Shown piece by piece: positions 60,214-64,000 of a stretch of DNA of 64,000 bases; positions within the stretch are counted from its first letter, which is position 1; each line of letters opens with the position of its first letter. The position numbers were made by a program, and so were the translations under genes. The DNA comes from JBFHIZ01 sp041596215 (GTDB taxonomy: Bacteria; Bacillota; Clostridia; Lachnospirales; Lachnospiraceae): assembly GCA_041596215.1 (NCBI GenBank), contig JBFHIZ010000003.1, positions 67,645-131,644 of the forward strand. Direction: 5' to 3'. The notes under the pieces were generated by a model. That model had not been told where the DNA came from, ran no database searches, and saw only the letters and a list, made by a program, of their open reading frames with translations.

Positions 60214-61275
60214 ATGGAACAAAAGGATGAAGTGAAGAAAACAAAGACATTTAAAAGACGTGTAAGATATCAAGGAACACATCCGAAAACATATCAAGAA
60301 AAATATAAAGAACATCAACCAGAAAAATATAAAGATATCGTAGAAAAGGTGATTCGAAAAGGAAGTACGCCTGCGGGAATGCATCTTTCTATTTGCGTGA
60401 AGGAAATTATGGACTTTTTGCAAATTAAACCAGGGCAAAAAGGATTGGATGTAACACTTGGGTATGGAGGACATACTTTGGAAATGTTGCAGCGATTACA
60501 AGGGGAAGGGCATCACTATGCCTTAGATATTGATCCGATAGAAATTGAAAAAACAAAAAATAGATTAAAGGAACAAGGATTTGGTCCGGATATATTAACA
60601 ATAAAACAAATGAATTTTGAAAAAATCGATGAGTTAGCAAACGATGTAGGATTGTTTGATTATGTACTTGCAGATTTAGGAGTTTCTTCTATGCAGATAG
60701 ATGATCCGGAAAGAGGATTTTCTTATAAAACGGAAGGCCCATTAGATTTGCGTTTGAATCCGCAAAAAGGATATTCTGCGGCAGACCGTTTGCGAGAAAT
60801 ATCGGTGAAAGAGCTAGAAGGAATGTTAATTGAAAATGCGGACGAACCTTTCGCAGAAAAAATTGCAAAAGCTATTGTATATAACAGAAAAAAGAAAGCA
60901 ATAGAAACAACAACCGAATTACGACAAATCATAGAAAATACGTTACAAGGAAGTGTAAAAGAAAATCCGAAAGAAGCGATTAAAAAATCTTGTCAAAGAA
61001 CATTTCAAGCACTTCGTATTGATGTGAATAATGAATATGAAGTATTAGAAGCTTTCTTAGAAAAATTACCATATATTATGAAAGAAAATGGTCGCATAGC
61101 TATTTTGACATTTCATTCGGGAGAAGATCGCCTAGTTAAAAAAACAATGAAAGAATATTATAAAAATGGACAATATAGTGAGATTGCAAAAGAAGTCATT
61201 CGCCCTTCTAAGGAAGAACAATTTCGAAATGGACGTGCACGTTCTGCAAAAATGCGTTGGGCAATCAAAGCTTAA
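60214..61275 (+). CDS. RsmH-like 16S rRNA methyltransferase paralogue
   Basis: A 353-residue SAM-dependent methyltransferase of the RsmH/MraW family: VTLGYGGHTLEML, ADLGVSSMQIDDPERGFSY, DLRLNP and ILTFHSGEDRLVK are present. RsmH N4-methylates C1402 of 16S rRNA. This copy has a basic N-terminal extension (~60 residues) and stands outside a division-and-cell-wall cluster, so it is probably a paralogue with a changed target. It precedes a two-component pair without evident relation. Confidence 0.82.
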   Translation: MEQKDEVKKTKTFKRRVRYQGTHPKTYQEKYKEHQPEKYKDIVEKVIRKGSTPAGMHLSICVKEIMDFLQIKPGQKGLDVTLGYGGHTLEMLQRLQGEGHHYALDIDPIEIEKTKNRLKEQGFGPDILTIKQMNFEKIDELANDVGLFDYVLADLGVSSMQIDDPERGFSYKTEGPLDLRLNPQKGYSAADRLREISVKELEGMLIENADEPFAEKIAKAIVYNRKKKAIETTTELRQIIENTLQGSVKENPKEAIKKSCQRTFQALRIDVNNEYEVLEAFLEKLPYIMKENGRIAILTFHSGEDRLVKKTMKEYYKNGQYSEIAKEVIRPSKEEQFRNGRARSAKMRWAIKA

Positions 61276-61310
61276 GAAGACGAAAAAGTTTTCGTGCGAA
61301 AGGGGAAAAA

Positions 61311-62909
61311 GTGTATACAGTTGTAGTTGCAGATGATGAGACGAGACAAAGAGATGCCATGATAGAAATGGTTCCATGGGAAGAATTGGGCTTTCAGGTG
61401 GTAGGCTCTGCTGAAAATGGAATTGAAGCCCTGGAATTAGTGGAGCAACTCGAACCGGATTTACTACTTACTGATATCCGAATGCCCTTTTTAACAGGAA
61501 TTGAATTAGCTAGAAGGGCGAGAGAAATTCGTCCTGCGATGCATATTGCTTTCTTAAGTGGGTACGATGATTTCTCTTATGCACAACAAGCAATTCAATA
61601 TAATATTATTAGCTATTTATTAAAGCCTATCTCGGCGAAAGAAATGATCGAAAATCTCAAAGAAATACGTGAAAAAATGGACTTGAAAATTCGAAAATTA
61701 GTATCGGGAGAGGAAAAAGAAGATTTTATAAACCAAAAAAAAGAATGGGAAAAGGGAAACCTTATTCTGTCCTTATGTTTGGATTCTCCTAGTAATGTGA
61801 ATTTAAAAGATACCTATTGGACAGAAGTAAGAGAAAAATTTGTTGATTTAGGAATAATGAATACAAATCGTGAAACGGTGAGTTATCAAATTATGGTTGT
61901 GCGTTTGTTAGACCGGGAAGATGTAAATTGTACAGAAAATAAGCATATAAGTTTGATTAATGGAGTCTTAAGTAAATATTTACCCTTTGGGACGGCCTAT
62001 ACCAATGGAAAAATTATTTCCTTGCTTGCAACAAGTAAAAGAGATTTGGAAAAATTCTCCCCCATTTTTTCGAAAGAAATTATTCAAATAGTAAAAAAAG
62101 TGTTACATAAAAAATGTGTATTAGGTATTAGCCGATTCTACGAGGAATTAGAAGAGCTAAATATTGCCTATGCAGAGGCTTTAGAAGCGTGTATTTATGC
62201 AAAAACAGAAAATGAAGGTCCCGTTTTTATTTCGGATATCGAAAGGTCATTTACGTTTCCACCAGAACAGATGAATTCGATTACCATGGAGTTGGATCGA
62301 TTGATTAAGGTTGGAACGGAACAGGAGCTTACGGAATATTTAAAAACTTTATTAAGCGATCAAAAAAATAACAAAAATAATTTTATGATTTTGCAAATTG
62401 TATCCACAATATATGCTATTTTTTCAAATGTATCCGGAGAAAAGGAAGCAGAGGATAAAATGAAACAGATGAATTTCCCTGGAGAAATTTATATTCATGC
62501 TTCTACAGAAATTGTAAAGAGTGAATTAATTTCGTTTGCATTAGAAGCAAAACGCACAGTTTTAAATCAAAGAAAAGATAGTGTACAAGTTCTTTGTGAA
62601 GAAGCAATTAAAATCATTCAAGAAAAATATATGGATGAAGAATTATCGCTTGCGTCAGTTAGTGAAGCATTACATGTAAGTTCAGGATATTTAAGTACTT
62701 TGGTAAAAAAAGTAAAGGGAGAATCTTTTATTACTTTGTTAACAGAAAAAAGAATGGAAACAGCCCAAGAATTATTGATATGTTCTTCCAAAAAAATTAT
62801 AGAAATAGCCAATGATTGTGGATATAGTGATCATCATTATTTCAGTTATTGTTACAAAAAATACTATGGAATGTCTCCGAATAAATATCGGGATTCGATA
62901 AAAAAATAA
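61311..62909 (+). CDS. AraC-type response regulator (YesN-like)
   Basis: A ~532-residue response regulator. The receiver domain runs to about residue 125, with Asp55 (LLLTDIRMP) as phosphorylation site and Lys in LLKPIS; the middle ~280 residues are an unclassified helical region; the end is an AraC HTH pair (SLASVSEALHVSSGYLSTLV and ANDCGYSDHHYFSYCYKKYY). The GTG at 61311 follows AAAGGGG; the ORF extends upstream only into the RsmH gene. It is the partner of the next sensor kinase and probably controls a sugar-uptake operon downstream of the window. Confidence 0.92.
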   Translation: MYTVVVADDETRQRDAMIEMVPWEELGFQVVGSAENGIEALELVEQLEPDLLLTDIRMPFLTGIELARRAREIRPAMHIAFLSGYDDFSYAQQAIQYNIISYLLKPISAKEMIENLKEIREKMDLKIRKLVSGEEKEDFINQKKEWEKGNLILSLCLDSPSNVNLKDTYWTEVREKFVDLGIMNTNRETVSYQIMVVRLLDREDVNCTENKHISLINGVLSKYLPFGTAYTNGKIISLLATSKRDLEKFSPIFSKEIIQIVKKVLHKKCVLGISRFYEELEELNIAYAEALEACIYAKTENEGPVFISDIERSFTFPPEQMNSITMELDRLIKVGTEQELTEYLKTLLSDQKNNKNNFMILQIVSTIYAIFSNVSGEKEAEDKMKQMNFPGEIYIHASTEIVKSELISFALEAKRTVLNQRKDSVQVLCEEAIKIIQEKYMDEELSLASVSEALHVSSGYLSTLVKKVKGESFITLLTEKRMETAQELLICSSKKIIEIANDCGYSDHHYFSYCYKKYYGMSPNKYRDSIKK

Positions 62910-62926
62910 GTTGTAGGAGAATAAAG

Positions 62927-64000
62927 ATGATAAGCAAAAAAAAGGATATGGAAAAACGAGTAAATCGGAAAACCACAATTTCAAATTATATGGTTACCAT
63001 TATTCTCCTATTTGTTCTGCTCATTTTGGTAATTTCATCGATTGTATTTATGAGTTTGTTTCGGAGTTCAGCTTATGAAACGGCCACATTAAATACTGAG
63101 CAAATTGTATCGCAAGCAGTTGGAATGGTAGAAGTATATACGGATTCCATGAAAAAAGAGCTGCAAACGATGGAAAAACAGATGGCAGATTTTGAAACGG
63201 AAGAAGAAGTCGCGCAATATATTAGTGTACTTGCTAAAACAAGTAGTACCATTTCTAATATTATTATATATGATGAACAGGGAGAAATATTACTGGTATC
63301 ATCGGTGGATGAAAAAATCAAAACGAATTTAGAACAAGATTTATCGTTTCAACCAGAATTATTTGAAAAAAGAAATTATGAAATCTCAATTCCCCATATT
63401 GAAAATATATTTGAATATTCTTATACCTGGGTTGCAACCCTTGGCATTCCAACAAAAATAATTGGAAAAGATGTGTATTTAGTTATGGATATTTACATTT
63501 ATCCGATGTTAAATTATTTGGATAATATTAGCGTTGGACAACATGGATATTGTTTTATCATAAATGAAGAAAATGAAATTGTATATCATCCACAACAGGA
63601 ATTGATATATACAGGTTTAAAAGCCGAAAATCTTAAGCTTATATCCAGTATGGAGATGCAAACGATACGGGAAGGGAATAGTATTTATGCGAAGGAACAT
63701 CTTAATAATGGAGAGTGGCAAATTGTAGGAGTAAGTTATACGGAAGAATTAATAAATGAGCAGACAGAGGAAGCCATTCAGTTATTGCTAATCAATATTT
63801 TGTGGTGTATTTTTGTTTCAATTATCATAACTTTTGTGTTTTCGAGAAGAATATCCAAACCAATACAAGAATTATCAGAAGCCATGAGAGCATTTGAAAG
63901 GCATGCAGATAAATATATACCGAAAGATCAAAGTAAAATGGGAATCTATGAAATTAGTATTCTTTCCGAATCTTTTGATCATATGGTACGTAAAATTCAA
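62927..64000 (+). CDS. Sensor histidine kinase, YesM type (3' end outside the window)
   Basis: The first 358 codons of a membrane sensor. TM1 lies at about residues 22-44, followed by a long extracellular dCache-like sensory region (~45-283, ending WQIVGVSYTEELI), TM2 at ~284-306 and the start of a HAMP linker (SRRISKPIQELSEAM). The reading frame is open to the last base, so the dimerisation and ATPase domains lie beyond. AGGAGA precedes the ATG. It pairs with the AraC response regulator 17 bases upstream. Confidence 0.85.
   Translation, partial: MISKKKDMEKRVNRKTTISNYMVTIILLFVLLILVISSIVFMSLFRSSAYETATLNTEQIVSQAVGMVEVYTDSMKKELQTMEKQMADFETEEEVAQYISVLAKTSSTISNIIIYDEQGEILLVSSVDEKIKTNLEQDLSFQPELFEKRNYEISIPHIENIFEYSYTWVATLGIPTKIIGKDVYLVMDIYIYPMLNYLDNISVGQHGYCFIINEENEIVYHPQQELIYTGLKAENLKLISSMEMQTIREGNSIYAKEHLNNGEWQIVGVSYTEELINEQTEEAIQLLLINILWCIFVSIIITFVFSRRISKPIQELSEAMRAFERHADKYIPKDQSKMGIYEISILSESFDHMVRKIQ

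Overview
The window is AT-rich (roughly one third G+C by eye), densely coded, with strong AAGGAGG-type ribosome binding sites, frequent TTG/GTG starts and many simple stem-T-run terminators. Together with an [FeFe]-hydrogenase, several ferredoxin-domain flavoproteins, ROK/PfkB sugar kinases, BMP-type nucleoside ABC transport and a YesM/AraC-type two-component pair, this points to an anaerobic, saccharolytic Firmicute, most likely a Lachnospiraceae-type Clostridium relative (inference; no rRNA gene is present). No tRNA, rRNA, CRISPR array or obvious intact insertion sequence was seen.

Layout. 1-6.7 kb: distal part of a sugar operon (RbsA/RbsC-type ABC importer, ROK kinase, class II aldolase, VOC protein, PfkB kinase, P-loop kinase); its binding protein is presumably upstream of the window. 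6.7-8.3 kb: a YraQ/SO_0444-type permease and an ArsR repressor, each behind a clear promoter and related palindromes. 8.3-16.7 kb: small XRE regulator, soluble zinc-binding chemoreceptor, LrgA/LrgB pair, HxlR regulator with two nitroreductases, a lipoprotein, an HD-domain protein and a LysR regulator. 16.8-21.9 kb: a ~900-residue iron-sulfur flavoprotein and the catalase-peroxidase KatG. 22.1-37.0 kb: a 13-gene operon with its own complete PTS (HPr, EI, IIA, IIB, IIC), a FucI-like isomerase, a GntR regulator fused to a ketose 3-epimerase, a nucleoside-hydrolase-like protein, iron alcohol dehydrogenase, DhaL-DhaK kinase, aldolase, GH42 glycosidase and HAD phosphatase. 37.8-43.7 kb: BMP-type nucleoside/purine ABC importer plus xanthine phosphoribosyltransferase behind an attenuator-like leader. 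43.7-46.3 kb: CzrA-type zinc sensor and P1B ATPase. 46.3-48.5 kb: IscR-type regulator, NifS, NifU. 48.6-53.2 kb: DUF362 ferredoxin, ATP-grasp protein, FAD oxidoreductase and a transposase-like gene. 53.4-60.1 kb: HypB, a second ~900-residue flavoprotein, HypA, a membrane protein and an [FeFe]-hydrogenase behind a near-perfect Rex site. 60.2-64.0 kb: an RsmH paralogue and an AraC response regulator/sensor kinase pair cut by the window end.

How it works together. Two carbohydrate operons each encode import, phosphorylation and class II aldol cleavage. In the PTS operon the dehydrogenase plus DhaL-DhaK suggests that a glycerol- or tetritol-like fragment is oxidised and phosphorylated, and the GH42 enzyme suggests a beta-galactoside source; the true substrate is unknown. 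The flavoprotein/hydrogenase operon, with a putative NADH-responsive Rex operator, looks like a redox-disposal module. The most unusual items are the GntR-epimerase fusion inside a self-contained PTS operon, and HypA/HypB maturation-type proteins placed with an [FeFe]- rather than a [NiFe]-hydrogenase.
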